Assembly: GCA_902514295.1 (NCBI GenBank)
Contig: CABXQE010000001.1
Coordinates: 62,001-126,000, forward strand
Origin: an uncultured SAR86 cluster bacterium
GTDB taxonomy: Bacteria > Pseudomonadota > Gammaproteobacteria > Magnimaribacterales > Magnimaribacteraceae
Length of the DNA: 64,000 bases
Direction: 5' to 3'
The translations under genes were made by a program, and so were the position numbers. Below, one piece after another: positions 29,347 to 40,168 of this stretch; position 1 is the stretch's first letter; every line of letters starts with the position of its first letter. Under the pieces are notes generated by a model. It did no database searches. It was given only the letters and a program-made list of their open reading frames with translations, and was not told where the DNA came from.

Positions 29347-30419
29347 ACAAAATTAAGGTAGAAACAATTAACAACCCTTACGAAGTGGTTGTTGGGTCTA
29401 ACCTGATAAATCAAAAGAACTTAGAGATATTAGAAGATAAAGAAGTGCTTCTAGTAATTGATGAGAATATTCCATCAAAATTTAAAGATTTAATTACGGA
29501 TCAACTATCAAATTTATCATCTAATTTTCAATCTTTAGAAATTTGTGCATCAGAAGAGAATAAGAGCGGGAAGACTTTAGATAGAATTCATTCTAAGCTA
29601 ATTGATGCAAGGTATAGCAGAGACTGTGTTCTAGTGGGATTTGGCGGTGGAATAACGTGCGATATAACCGGTTTTGCAGCTGCAACCTATCAAAGAGGAG
29701 TAAATTTTATTCTTTTTCCCAGCACCCTACTCTCCCAAGTGGATGCTTCTGTTGGTGGCAAGACAGCAATAAATCACCCTCAAGGTAAAAATATGATCGG
29801 TGCATTCCATCAACCCATTAAAGTTTTTGCTGATGTAGACCTTTTAAGCTCTCTTCCTAAGGTTGAAATAAGTAATGGTCTTTCTGAAGTTATCAAACAC
29901 GCCTTAATCAGTGACAAGAAATACTTTGATTGGTTAGAAGAAAATATGGAAAGTATCATTTCATTAAAACCTGAAGCATTGGGATACGCTATTACGAGAT
30001 CTGTAGAAATAAAGGCAGAAATTGTATCTGAAGATGAAAAAGAGAAAGGCATTAGGAAATTTTTAAATTTTGGCCACACCTTTGGTCATTCAATAGAGCT
30101 GTATGGGGGTTTTAAAGAATTCAGTCATGGTCAATCTGTAGCCATGGGCATGCTTATGGCTATGGAATTATCTAAACTAACTGAAGGATTTTCTGAAGAA
30201 GATCTAAATAAGTCGAAGAAATTAATCAGTAAAGCAAACCCTGATTTAGATTTAAAAATTACTTTTGATGAGAAGAAGCTCCTAGAAAACATGTCTGTTG
30301 ATAAGAAAAGAGTAGGCAATAAGCTAATTTTTGTTCTTTTGGAAGAAATTGGACAGGCAAAGATCAAAGCAGATATTGATGAGTCCAAAATAGTAAAAGC
30401 CATACAATCATTGGTCTAG
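29343..30419 (+). CDS. aroB: 3-dehydroquinate synthase
   Basis: GFGGGITCDITGFAAATYQRGVNFILFPSTLLSQVDASVGGKTAINHPQGKNMIGAFHQP. Confidence 0.98.
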   Translation: MNKIKVETINNPYEVVVGSNLINQKNLEILEDKEVLLVIDENIPSKFKDLITDQLSNLSSNFQSLEICASEENKSGKTLDRIHSKLIDARYSRDCVLVGFGGGITCDITGFAAATYQRGVNFILFPSTLLSQVDASVGGKTAINHPQGKNMIGAFHQPIKVFADVDLLSSLPKVEISNGLSEVIKHALISDKKYFDWLEENMESIISLKPEALGYAITRSVEIKAEIVSEDEKEKGIRKFLNFGHTFGHSIELYGGFKEFSHGQSVAMGMLMAMELSKLTEGFSEEDLNKSKKLISKANPDLDLKITFDEKKLLENMSVDKKRVGNKLIFVLLEEIGQAKIKADIDESKIVKAIQSLV

Positions 30420-30469
30420 ATGTTCAAAAATAAGCTAAAAAAAGGTACAATTAGGCACCTGCGCAACTC

Positions 30470-30492
30470 ATAAAAATTTATATAATTTTTAT
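30470..30492. repeat. 9-bp perfect AT-rich inverted repeat upstream of gltB
   Basis: ATAAAAATT TATAT AATTTTTAT in the aroB-gltB gap. Confidence 0.6.
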
Positions 30493-30531
30493 CAGCTTTT
30501 GACTGCTGAGAGTTTTCAACCCAAAAAAATA

Positions 30532-33500
30532 ATGGAATTTAAAGCTAATAAGCAAATATACGGTCTGCCTGAAAAAAAAGGTCTTTATGACCCTCAGTTT
30601 GAAAAAGATTCTTGTGGAGTAGGACTTGTTGCCAATGTTAAAGGGGTTCCGTCTAGGGAAATTATGGATGACGCATTTCTTGTTAATTCCAAAATGGATC
30701 ATAGAGGTGGTTGCGGATTTGAAGAAAATACTGGAGATGGAGCAGGAATCTTAATAGCTAGTCCTGATAACTTCTTTCAATTAGAAGCAAAGAAACTTGA
30801 TATCAAACTACCAAGAAAGGGTCAGTATGCGGTAGGAAATATTTTCTTACCTGTATTAAAGGAAGAAAGGAAGAAATGCGTTGAAGTTATAGAAAGAATG
30901 ACAAGACAAGAGAATCAAGTGCCTCTTGGATGGAGAGAAGTTCCTGTAGACCCCGAAGGAGCAAATGTAGGACCAGCTTCTAAAGATGCTCAGCCATTTA
31001 TAGCCCAATATTTTATAGGTTCTGCCGAGGATATAGATGAAAATGAATTTGATAGAAGGCTTTTTTTAATAAGGAAGCAATTTACTCACTTATTACGCAA
31101 CGATAAAAGTTTAGAACAATCAAAACTCCTATACGCCTGCAGCCTCTCTTCATCAATAATTGTCTACAAAGGTATGTTGACACCTTCTCAACTATTTCCT
31201 TTCTATCCAGATCTAGAAAATAAAGAGTTTAAAACTCACCTAGCAATGGTTCACTCTAGATTTAGCACAAACACCTTCCCTTCTTGGGATAGAGCCCAAC
31301 CAAATAGGTATATGTGTCATAACGGGGAGATAAATACCCTTAGAGGGAATATGAATGCCATGAAAGCCAGGCAAGGAACGGTTCAAAGTGAATTATTTAA
31401 AGAAGAGTTACAAAAACTATTCCCAATCACCGAATTAGACTGCACTGACTCAGGTAGTTTTGATAACGTATTAGAGTTCCTTATTTTATCTGGAAGAAGT
31501 CTACAAGAATCGATCATGATGATGATTCCTGAAGCATGGCAGTCAGACGAAAATATGTCCGCAGAGAAGAAGGAATTCTATGAATACTCTTCTTCTATGA
31601 TGGAGCCATGGGATGGCCCAGCTTCAATTGTGTTTACTGACGGAAAGAAAGTGGGAGCTGTATTAGATAGAAATGGATTAAGGCCTAGCAGATTTTATTT
31701 AACTGATAAAGACAAAGTGATTATGGCTTCAGAAGTTGGAGTTCTGCCCGTGGATCCTGAAACCGTTATAACTAAGGGTAGGTTGCAACCTGGAAAGATG
31801 TTCTTGATAGATTTTGAAAAAGGAGAAATGATTCCTGATGAAGAAATAAAACAGGATATATGCGGCTCTAACCCTTATGAAGATTGGAATAAAAATATAA
31901 AGGATCTTCCTGAAATAGAAGAAAAAGACCCAGAAGAAGAAATCTCTGAAAAGGAATTAATGGCTAAATTACAATCTTTTGGTTACACAACTGAGACGAT
32001 GCAATTCATGCTCCTTCCGCTTGTTTCTGAACTAAGAGATCCTCTTGGATCAATGGGAAATGATGCTGCTTTAGCATGCCTTTCTGACAAACCAAGGCTG
32101 TTGTTTGATTATTTCAAGCAACTATTTGCACAAGTTACTAACCCTGCTATCGATTCAATAAGAGAAGAAGTAATCATGTCTCTTGAATGTCTAATTGGGC
32201 CTGAAGGTAATCTAGTTGAGAATAACCCAAAAAATTCTGAAAGATTACGACTAAAAACTCCAATTATTTCTAATTCTGAACTAAGAGCAATTAAAGGAAC
32301 TGATTCCAATAAGTGGAAAGCTAAAGTAATAGATCTCGTCTATCAAAAGTCTTTAGGTGTTGAGGGCATGCTTAAACATCTAGAAAAAATCTGCAAAGAA
32401 ACGGAGGAAGCTATTGAAGATGGTTTCTCTTTCATAGTTTTATCAGATAAAAATGTTAACGAGAAAGAGGTTGCTTTAAGTTCATTCTTAGCATGCTCTT
32501 CAGTCCATCATCATCTTGTACAAAACCAGAACAGAACAAGAATTGGTATTATTGTTGAGTCGGGCGAAGCAAGGGAAGTACATCACCATTGTCTTCTTTT
32601 TGGGTATGGGGCTGATGCCATAAATCCCTACCTTGCTTATGAATCTATTTGGAAAGCTAAAAAAGATGGTCTTTTAGATGACAAGAAACTGCAAAGCTAT
32701 AACGATATTGTAGAGGCGTATAAAAAAGGATCTAAAAAAGGAATTCTGAAAGTAATGGCAAAGATGGGAATTTCAACCCTCCAATCTTATAAAGGAGCCC
32801 AAATTTTTGAAGCAGTAGGATTATCTGATCAAATTATAGACAAGTGTTTTGTTGGAACTGCCAGCAGAGTTGGAGGAATAGACTTCGAAGCTCTTTTTAT
32901 GGAGCAAAAAAGACGTCATGATCTAGGTTACCCCAAAGACGAATCAGGAAAAATCTTATCATTGCCTAATCCGGGAGACTTTCATTGGAGAAATGGTGGA
33001 GATTCACATATGTGGGATCCGAATACTATTTCTTCTCTTCAACTTGCTTCAAGAACTAATAACGAAGATGCCTACTGGGATTTTGCTAAATACGCTAACG
33101 AACACACTACCAAGCGAAGCACTCTTAGAGGTTTATTAAAAATTAAATCCTCTAAAACTCCTATAGATTTAAGTGAGGTTGAAAGCGAGCAAGAAATAGT
33201 CAAGAGATTTGCAACAGGAGCTATGAGTTTAGGCTCAATCTCAACTGAATCTCATGAATCTTTAGCAATCGCAATGAATGAATTGGGGGGAAAGTCTAAT
33301 ACAGGAGAAGGTGGTGAAGACCCCATACGATTTAAACCTAGTCCAGAAGGTGTCTCAAAAAGGTCTGCAATAAAACAAGTAGCCTCTGGAAGGTTTGGCG
33401 TAACCATGTGGTATCTAACTAATGCGGACGAATTACAGATTAAAATTGCTCAAGGTGCGAAGCCTGGAGAAGGTGGAGAATTGCCTGGAAAAAAAGTTGA

Positions 33501-35094
33501 CGACTATATAGCAAAAATTAGACACTCAACTCCTGGAGTAGGCTTGATTAGCCCCCCTCCTCACCATGATATTTACTCGATAGAAGATATAGCCCAATTA
33601 ATTCATGATCTAAAAAACTCAAATAGAGACTCTAGAATTAGTGTGAAACTTGTATCAGAAGTTGGTGTAGGCACAATTGCTGCTGGTGTGGTTAAAGCTA
33701 AAACAGATCATCTAGTTATTGCTGGTCACGACGGAGGTACTGGAGCGTCACCTTTAACTTCTATAAAACATGCTGGCCTTCCTTGGGAGCTAGGAGTTGC
33801 AGAGACACACCAAACCCTAGTCATGAACAATCTAAGATCAAGAGTGGTGTTGCAAACAGATGGGCAATTGAAAACAGGAAGAGATGTTGCTATAGCAGCA
33901 CTCTTAGGAGCTGAAGAATTTGGTTTTGCTACAGCTCCACTAATAACCCTAGGCTGCATAATGATGAGAAAGTGTCATCTAAATACTTGTCCAGTTGGTA
34001 TAGCAACTCAAGATCAAGAATTAAGAAAGAAATTTAAAGGGAAACCTGAGCATGTTGTTAATTATCTATTCATGGTTGCAAAAGATCTAAGAATAATCAT
34101 GGCGGACTTAGGCTTTAAAACAGTTAATGAAATGATAGGAAGAGTTGATTGTCTAGATACAGACATTGCAATAGATCATTGGAAAAGAAGCGGCTTAGAT
34201 TTCTCAGGCATACTAAAACCTGCTGAAAAGATATTTGAAAATACTGAAGTATTCCATTCTCAAAATCAGGAACACGGCCTAGATAAAGCTTTGGATAATG
34301 AACTAATCAAAAAAAGTCAGGATGCCATTGAAAGTGGTCAAAAAGTTAACTTCGAGTTACCTATTGTCAATACCAATAGAACCGTAGGGACAATGCTCTC
34401 AAATGAAGTAGCTAAAAGATGGGAAGCTGAAGGGTTGCCTGAAGATACTATCAATATAAAGCTAAACGGATCTGCAGGACAAAGCCTTGCTGCTTGGCTA
34501 GTTAAAGGAATTACACTGACCTTAGAAGGAGATGCTAATGATTATGTTGCTAAAGGACTTTCAGGTGGTAAGTTAATTATTTACCCTCCTAAATCAAGCA
34601 AATTCAAATCCGAAGAAAACGTGCTTCTTGGTAATGTAGCTTTATACGGTGCTACAAGTGGAGAAGCTTATTTTAGAGGCGTTGCTGCAGAGAGATTTTG
34701 TGTTAGAAATAGCGGAGCTTCTGTCGTTGTTGAGGGAATTGGCGACCATGGCTGCGAATACATGACTGGAGGCAAGGTTATTATTTTAGGCAAAACAGGT
34801 AGGAACTTTGGTGCCGGGATGAGTGGAGGAGTCGCTTATGTTTATAATTTAAATGGAGACTTTGAAACTAAATGCAACAAGGAAACCTTCGAATTAGAAA
34901 AACTATCCAAAGATAACTTAGAAGATTTAAAACAATTTATTACAAGGCATAGGGATCTAACCGGTTCAGAAGTAGCTAAATCTATTTTAGATTCTTGGGA
35001 TAACGAAATAACAAAATTCGTAAAGGTTATGCCTACTGATTACAAGAGAGTCTTAAATGAGATGAAAGAGGGAAAGAAGGCAAGTAATGGGTAA
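30532..35094 (+). CDS. gltB: Glutamate synthase large subunit
   Basis: Propeptide followed by CGVGLVANVKG, GCIMMRKCHLNTCPVGIATQD Fe-S motif, C-terminal GXGXG repeats. Start taken at MEFKANKQIYGL (30532). Confidence 0.97.
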   Translation: MEFKANKQIYGLPEKKGLYDPQFEKDSCGVGLVANVKGVPSREIMDDAFLVNSKMDHRGGCGFEENTGDGAGILIASPDNFFQLEAKKLDIKLPRKGQYAVGNIFLPVLKEERKKCVEVIERMTRQENQVPLGWREVPVDPEGANVGPASKDAQPFIAQYFIGSAEDIDENEFDRRLFLIRKQFTHLLRNDKSLEQSKLLYACSLSSSIIVYKGMLTPSQLFPFYPDLENKEFKTHLAMVHSRFSTNTFPSWDRAQPNRYMCHNGEINTLRGNMNAMKARQGTVQSELFKEELQKLFPITELDCTDSGSFDNVLEFLILSGRSLQESIMMMIPEAWQSDENMSAEKKEFYEYSSSMMEPWDGPASIVFTDGKKVGAVLDRNGLRPSRFYLTDKDKVIMASEVGVLPVDPETVITKGRLQPGKMFLIDFEKGEMIPDEEIKQDICGSNPYEDWNKNIKDLPEIEEKDPEEEISEKELMAKLQSFGYTTETMQFMLLPLVSELRDPLGSMGNDAALACLSDKPRLLFDYFKQLFAQVTNPAIDSIREEVIMSLECLIGPEGNLVENNPKNSERLRLKTPIISNSELRAIKGTDSNKWKAKVIDLVYQKSLGVEGMLKHLEKICKETEEAIEDGFSFIVLSDKNVNEKEVALSSFLACSSVHHHLVQNQNRTRIGIIVESGEAREVHHHCLLFGYGADAINPYLAYESIWKAKKDGLLDDKKLQSYNDIVEAYKKGSKKGILKVMAKMGISTLQSYKGAQIFEAVGLSDQIIDKCFVGTASRVGGIDFEALFMEQKRRHDLGYPKDESGKILSLPNPGDFHWRNGGDSHMWDPNTISSLQLASRTNNEDAYWDFAKYANEHTTKRSTLRGLLKIKSSKTPIDLSEVESEQEIVKRFATGAMSLGSISTESHESLAIAMNELGGKSNTGEGGEDPIRFKPSPEGVSKRSAIKQVASGRFGVTMWYLTNADELQIKIAQGAKPGEGGELPGKKVDDYIAKIRHSTPGVGLISPPPHHDIYSIEDIAQLIHDLKNSNRDSRISVKLVSEVGVGTIAAGVVKAKTDHLVIAGHDGGTGASPLTSIKHAGLPWELGVAETHQTLVMNNLRSRVVLQTDGQLKTGRDVAIAALLGAEEFGFATAPLITLGCIMMRKCHLNTCPVGIATQDQELRKKFKGKPEHVVNYLFMVAKDLRIIMADLGFKTVNEMIGRVDCLDTDIAIDHWKRSGLDFSGILKPAEKIFENTEVFHSQNQEHGLDKALDNELIKKSQDAIESGQKVNFELPIVNTNRTVGTMLSNEVAKRWEAEGLPEDTINIKLNGSAGQSLAAWLVKGITLTLEGDANDYVAKGLSGGKLIIYPPKSSKFKSEENVLLGNVALYGATSGEAYFRGVAAERFCVRNSGASVVVEGIGDHGCEYMTGGKVIILGKTGRNFGAGMSGGVAYVYNLNGDFETKCNKETFELEKLSKDNLEDLKQFITRHRDLTGSEVAKSILDSWDNEITKFVKVMPTDYKRVLNEMKEGKKASNG

Positions 35095-36535
35095 AACAAC
35101 TGGGTTCAAAGAATTCTCTAGAGCGGTAGAACCTTATCGACCTGCTAAAGAAAGATTATTGGATTTTAAAGAAATTTACACTGATCATGATGATCAAAAA
35201 TTAAATATACAAGCAGCGAGATGCATGGACTGTGGTGTTCCTTTTTGTCAGTCTGACGAAGGTTGTCCAGTTTACAACCTTATACCTGAGTGGAATGACT
35301 TGGTTTATCAAGACAGATGGGAAGAAGCCTTTGATAGATTAATAAAAACCAATAATTTCCCTGAAGTAACAGGACGAGTTTGCCCTGCCGTTTGTGAAGG
35401 CGCCTGTGTCTTAGGTATTACTGAAAGCCCGGTGGCCATTAAGAATTTAGAGTTTGCAATTGCAGATAAAGGTTTTCAGAACGGCTGGCTTAAACCCCAA
35501 ATACCTTCTTCTAGAACTAAAAAAACTATAGCTATCGTAGGGTCAGGTCCAGCTGGGCTTTCAGCAGCACAACAACTAAATAGCGTTGGTCATAATGTAA
35601 AAGTATATGAACGGGCTGATCGAATAGGCGGTCTAATGATGTACGGGATACCCAACATGAAACTAGAAAAATCTTTACTCGACCAAAGGAGAGATCTAAT
35701 GGAGGCTGAAGGCATAGAGTTTTTGATTAATGTAGATGTGGGTGGGAATTCCGATAACTCTATTAAAGTTGAAGAACTAAATAAGAGTAATGATGTAGTT
35801 TTATTAACAACTGGGGCTACTAACCCTAGAGATCTTCCTATTCCTGGAAGAGAAGGAGAAGGAGTTCACTTTGCTATGGATTTTTTAAAAGCCAATACAA
35901 AAAGCTTATTGGATTCTGCTCATAAAGATAATAATTTTATATCTGCAAAAGGTAAAAGAGTCATTGTAATAGGTGGTGGAGATACCGGAACGGATTGTAT
36001 AGGCACCTCATTAAGGCACGAATGTAAGTCATTAATTAATTTTGAAATCATGCCTGAACCACCTAAAGAAAGAGCTTCAAACAACCCCTGGCCTTTATTT
36101 CCGAGAACATTAAAGGTTGATTATGGTCATGAGGAGTCTTCTCAAGCTTTTGGCAAAGATCCGCGAGTCTATTCAATTTCAGGAAAAGAATTCCTTAGAG
36201 ATGAAAAAGGGAACTTAAAAGGAATACGAACAGTAGAAGTTGAAAACTTTGAAGAAATTAAAGGGACAGAAAAAGATTGGGAAGCAGACCTTATTTTGCT
36301 AGCAATGGGCTTCTTAGGTCCCGAACACTACGTTAGTGGACCTTTAAATATAGAGCTTGATGAAAGAAGCAATTACAAGGCAGAACATAATATCCATCAA
36401 ACATCTAACCCATCTGTTTTTGCGGCCGGTGACTGCAGAAGAGGTCAATCGCTTGTGGTTTGGGCTATAAACGAAGGACGAGCTGCTGCAAGAGAAATAG
36501 ATCTTTATTTAATGGGTGAAACAACCCTACTTTAA
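35087..36535 (+). CDS. gltD: Glutamate synthase small subunit
   Basis: AARCMDCGVPFCQSDEGCPVYNLIPEWN, GRVCPAVCEGACVLG, IVGSGPAGLSAAQQL. Confidence 0.97.
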   Translation: MGKTTGFKEFSRAVEPYRPAKERLLDFKEIYTDHDDQKLNIQAARCMDCGVPFCQSDEGCPVYNLIPEWNDLVYQDRWEEAFDRLIKTNNFPEVTGRVCPAVCEGACVLGITESPVAIKNLEFAIADKGFQNGWLKPQIPSSRTKKTIAIVGSGPAGLSAAQQLNSVGHNVKVYERADRIGGLMMYGIPNMKLEKSLLDQRRDLMEAEGIEFLINVDVGGNSDNSIKVEELNKSNDVVLLTTGATNPRDLPIPGREGEGVHFAMDFLKANTKSLLDSAHKDNNFISAKGKRVIVIGGGDTGTDCIGTSLRHECKSLINFEIMPEPPKERASNNPWPLFPRTLKVDYGHEESSQAFGKDPRVYSISGKEFLRDEKGNLKGIRTVEVENFEEIKGTEKDWEADLILLAMGFLGPEHYVSGPLNIELDERSNYKAEHNIHQTSNPSVFAAGDCRRGQSLVVWAINEGRAAAREIDLYLMGETTLL

Positions 36536-37422
36536 GGCTTTACTACACGCATCAGACCTTCTTGAACCGCAGAGGCAACTAATACCCCTTTCTGAGTATA
36601 AACGCTACCTCTATTAAAGCCTCTTGCGTTACTTGCACTGGGGCTATCGGTTGAATAAAGCATCCACTCATCTGCTCTAAAAGACCTATGAAACCACATG
36701 GCATGATCCAAACTTGCACTTTGTACATTGCCTTTAGCAAAACTAAGTGTGTGCGGATTCAAGGAAGTACTTAAAAGTCCCATATCTGAAGCATAAGCCA
36801 AGATGGCTTGATGCATGATCACATCATCGGGTAGTTTAGAAACTGCCCGCATCCATACATGTTTATAAGGAGCTTTCTTTTTTGGAGCTTCAAACATACC
36901 CTCCCCAGGAAGATTCCTTATTTCTATAGGTCTTTCTCGGGTAAAGAAATCTCTAAATTTCTCAGGAACCTTATCCACCATTTGTTTCCGAACTTCTAGA
37001 TCACTAACACATTCTTCCGGCCCAGGTATTTGTTCCATATCTATTTGATGAGAAGGTCCAGTTTCTTTTTTATGAAATGAAACAGCCATATCAAATATCG
37101 GTTCTCCTTTTTGAATGGCAACTACCCTTCTAGTAGTAAAACTTTTTCCATCTCGAGTTCTTTCAACGTCATAAATAATGGGATAACCCATGTCTCCTGG
37201 TCTTAAGAAATAAGCGTGGAGTGAATGAGCTGAACGCTTCTTATCTACAGTTCTTAAAGCAGCTGTTAAGGCTTGGCCAAGCACTTGGCCACCAAAAACT
37301 CTAGACCCTCCAATGTTTTCACTTTGCCCTCTATAAAGGTTTTCCTCTAAGGCTTCTAAATCTAGTAGTTTTATTAATTTATTTAACGCTTTTTTCTTCA
37401 TCTTATTTAAATTCCTTTTCAT
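36532..37422 (-). CDS. tesB: Acyl-CoA thioesterase II
   Basis: GGSRVFGGQVLGQALTAA, SLHAYFLRPGD, double hot-dog with DHAMWFHRSFRADEWMLYS. Confidence 0.94.
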   Translation of the reverse strand: MKRNLNKMKKKALNKLIKLLDLEALEENLYRGQSENIGGSRVFGGQVLGQALTAALRTVDKKRSAHSLHAYFLRPGDMGYPIIYDVERTRDGKSFTTRRVVAIQKGEPIFDMAVSFHKKETGPSHQIDMEQIPGPEECVSDLEVRKQMVDKVPEKFRDFFTRERPIEIRNLPGEGMFEAPKKKAPYKHVWMRAVSKLPDDVIMHQAILAYASDMGLLSTSLNPHTLSFAKGNVQSASLDHAMWFHRSFRADEWMLYSTDSPSASNARGFNRGSVYTQKGVLVASAVQEGLMRVVKP

Positions 37423-38281
37423 CCCACCAAGGATAAAAATCAGGCATATCTTTGGACACTTTACTTGGAAATTTTGGAGGCCTTTTCTCTAAGAAAGAAT
37501 TAACTCCTTCTTTAGTATCTTCTCCTTTTCCTAACTCATAAATAGCCCTCGAATCAACTTTATGGGCTTCCATTGGATGATCTGCTCCCAACATTTTCCA
37601 TAGCATTTGCCTGGTCATTGAAACCGATACAGGAGAGGTGTTTTCAATTATTTCGTTAGCTATCTTCTTGGCTTCATCCAATAAAGAATCCTTCGAATGA
37701 ACAGAACGAATTAAACCTCCCTGCAGTGCCTCTTCCGCATCGAAGACCTTGCCTGAGAAAGTCCACTCAAGAGATTTGCTAATTCCAACTATTCTAGGAA
37801 GGAACCAGCTCGAAGCTGCTTCTGGAACCAAACCTCTTCTTGCAAAAACAAAACCAAATTTAGCTTCTTCGCTTGCCAACCTAATGTCCATAGGTAGAGT
37901 CATAGTTACTCCTACCCCTACAGCAGGACCATTAATAGCTGCAATAATTGGCTTAGAACAATCATAAATAGCTAAGGTCGTTCTGCCTCCACCGTCTCTT
38001 AACCATTCTAAATTGTCTTCGTCATCCGTCTTCTTAGTTCTTGGATTTTCATCTCGATTAAAAGTTGCTTCACCTGCTCCTAAGTCAGCACCAGCACAAA
38101 AGCCCCTACCTTCTCCAGTTACTATAACCACTCTAACTTCATCGTCATTACTGGCTGAATCAAAAGCAGAAATCAGATCATTCATCATCTGACCAGTAAA
38201 GGCGTTTAATCTATCTGGCCGATTTAAAGTAATAGTGAGGATCTTATCTTTAACCTCATATTTTATTGTCTCAAAGTTCAT
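37403..38281 (-). CDS. Enoyl-CoA hydratase/isomerase family protein
   Basis: LNRPDRLNAFTGQMMNDL, VVIVTGEGRGFCAGADLG, AAINGPAVGVGVTMTLPMDIRLASEEAKFGFVF. Confidence 0.93.
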   Translation of the reverse strand: MNFETIKYEVKDKILTITLNRPDRLNAFTGQMMNDLISAFDSASNDDEVRVVIVTGEGRGFCAGADLGAGEATFNRDENPRTKKTDDEDNLEWLRDGGGRTTLAIYDCSKPIIAAINGPAVGVGVTMTLPMDIRLASEEAKFGFVFARRGLVPEAASSWFLPRIVGISKSLEWTFSGKVFDAEEALQGGLIRSVHSKDSLLDEAKKIANEIIENTSPVSVSMTRQMLWKMLGADHPMEAHKVDSRAIYELGKGEDTKEGVNSFLEKRPPKFPSKVSKDMPDFYPWWDEKEFK

Positions 38282-38298
38282 AAATTCTCCTTCTTTTC

Positions 38299-39090
38299 TT
38301 AATCAATACCGTGATCTACATCGCGTGCTGGGCTTTCGCTACTCACTTCATTAACTTTCACAGCTGGTACCCCTGCAACTGTGGTGTATTCTTTAACATC
38401 ATCTAGCACAACACTGCCTGCAGCTACTTTTGCATTTTTACCTATCTTAACGTTTCCTAAAATTGTTGAAGAAGCACTTAACAGCACTCCTTCTCTTACC
38501 TTTGGATGTCTATCTCCTTCTTCTTTACCAGTTCCGCCTAGTGTCACACCCTGGAATATTGAAACATTATCTTCAACAACTGACGTTTCCCCAATCACGA
38601 CTCCTGTCCCGTGGTCGATCATGATACCTTCTCCAAGCTTAGCTGCCGGATGAATATCAACACCATAAACTTCTGAGGTTCTACTTTGGAAATAATGAGC
38701 AAGGGTATGCCTAGAATTAACCCAAAGCCAGCTCGCGACTCTATGAGCTTGCAAAGCTTTAAAGCCTTTAAAAAATAACAAAGGCTCTGAAAGATATTTG
38801 CAAGATGGATCTCTCTCCTTAGCAGCCAAAAGATCACTTACTGTTCCGTTTAAGATTTCTTCACTTGAGTTCAAAGCTTCCTTTATAACGCTTCTTAACA
38901 GCATAGGTTGAACAGAAGCCCTACCAAGATCACTAGCTATTAAATCAGCTACTGCAGACGAAAAGGAATCATGTTCTAAAATGGTTGAGTGAAAGAAGCT
39001 TGCAAGCACTGGCTCAGCCTGAACCCTTTTTTCAGTTTCTTTTTGTATGGTTTCCCAAATTTCTTTTATTGAAGGTCCGTCTTTATTCAT
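38299..39090 (-). CDS. cysE: Serine O-acetyltransferase
   Basis: EVYGVDIHPAAKLGEGIMIDHGTGVVIGETSVVEDNVSIFQGVTLGGTG hexapeptide repeat. Confidence 0.95.
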   Translation of the reverse strand: MNKDGPSIKEIWETIQKETEKRVQAEPVLASFFHSTILEHDSFSSAVADLIASDLGRASVQPMLLRSVIKEALNSSEEILNGTVSDLLAAKERDPSCKYLSEPLLFFKGFKALQAHRVASWLWVNSRHTLAHYFQSRTSEVYGVDIHPAAKLGEGIMIDHGTGVVIGETSVVEDNVSIFQGVTLGGTGKEEGDRHPKVREGVLLSASSTILGNVKIGKNAKVAAGSVVLDDVKEYTTVAGVPAVKVNEVSSESPARDVDHGID

Positions 39091-39177
39091 AAGGCTTGTT
39101 ATTGTACTTCAGGCTACCGGTTGCTGAAATGTTTCAAATAAGGATAATAAACCGCCTTCAAAAAATAAATAAAGAAA

Positions 39178-40161
39178 ATGAGTAAAAATATTGATACAGA
39201 GTCTCCAGATATTCAATTAGATGTTGGACAAATGTTCGACATAGATGTTGACATGAAGGTGCCAGGATTTAGTGAACCTAATGAATATGTGCCGACCATA
39301 GACCAAGCTTATAGATTTGATAAGAATACTACTTTAGCAATTCTAGCTGGGTTTTCTCACAACAGGAGAGTAATGATTCAAGGTTATCATGGTTCTGGAA
39401 AATCCACCCATATTGAACAAGTTGCTGCGAGACTAAACTGGCCATGTGTAAGAGTTAATTTAGATAGTCATATCAGTAGAATAGATTTATTAGGCAAAGA
39501 CGCTATAGCCTTAAAAGATGGTAAACAAATAACTGAATTTAGGGAAGGTATACTGCCCTGGGCCATACAAAGCCCAACTGCATTGGTGTTTGATGAATAT
39601 GATGCGGGAAGGCCCGACGTTATGTTTGTGATTCAACGTGTATTGGAAGTAGAAGGTAAACTGACATTACTAGATCAAAATAAAGTAATCTCTCCTCATC
39701 CTAGTTTTAGACTATTTTCTACCGCTAATACGGTAGGCTTAGGAGATACTTCGGGCCTTTATCATGGAACTCAGCAAATTAACCAAGGGCAGATGGATAG
39801 ATGGCATATTGTCTCTACTTTAAATTATTTAGACCCGGAACTAGAACTTAAGGTTGTTTTGGCGAAAGTTCCCGCCATGGACAACAAAAAAGGTATAGAA
39901 GAAGCTAAGAATATGATTTCAATAGCGAACTTATCAAGGCAAGGTTTTGCTAATGGGGATATATCTACTCTAATGTCTCCTAGAACTGTTATTAGTTGGG
40001 CTGAAAATAATCAGATTTTCCAAGACCTTAATAAGTCCTTTGAAATTACCTTTTTAAATAAATGTGATGAAACGGAAAGGGTAATTATTGCTGAATACTA
40101 TCAAAGATGCTTCAACACTGAAATAGAAGGGTCTGTTGCCGAAGATCTGGTAGAAGAATAG
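39178..40161 (+). CDS. AAA+ ATPase of the CobS/MoxR type
   Basis: Walker A IQGYHGSGKSTHIEQVAARLNW, Walker B ALVFDEYDAGRPDVMFVIQRVLE; CobS-like architecture. Confidence 0.85.
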   Translation: MSKNIDTESPDIQLDVGQMFDIDVDMKVPGFSEPNEYVPTIDQAYRFDKNTTLAILAGFSHNRRVMIQGYHGSGKSTHIEQVAARLNWPCVRVNLDSHISRIDLLGKDAIALKDGKQITEFREGILPWAIQSPTALVFDEYDAGRPDVMFVIQRVLEVEGKLTLLDQNKVISPHPSFRLFSTANTVGLGDTSGLYHGTQQINQGQMDRWHIVSTLNYLDPELELKVVLAKVPAMDNKKGIEEAKNMISIANLSRQGFANGDISTLMSPRTVISWAENNQIFQDLNKSFEITFLNKCDETERVIIAEYYQRCFNTEIEGSVAEDLVEE

Positions 40162-40168
40162 TTCTTAA

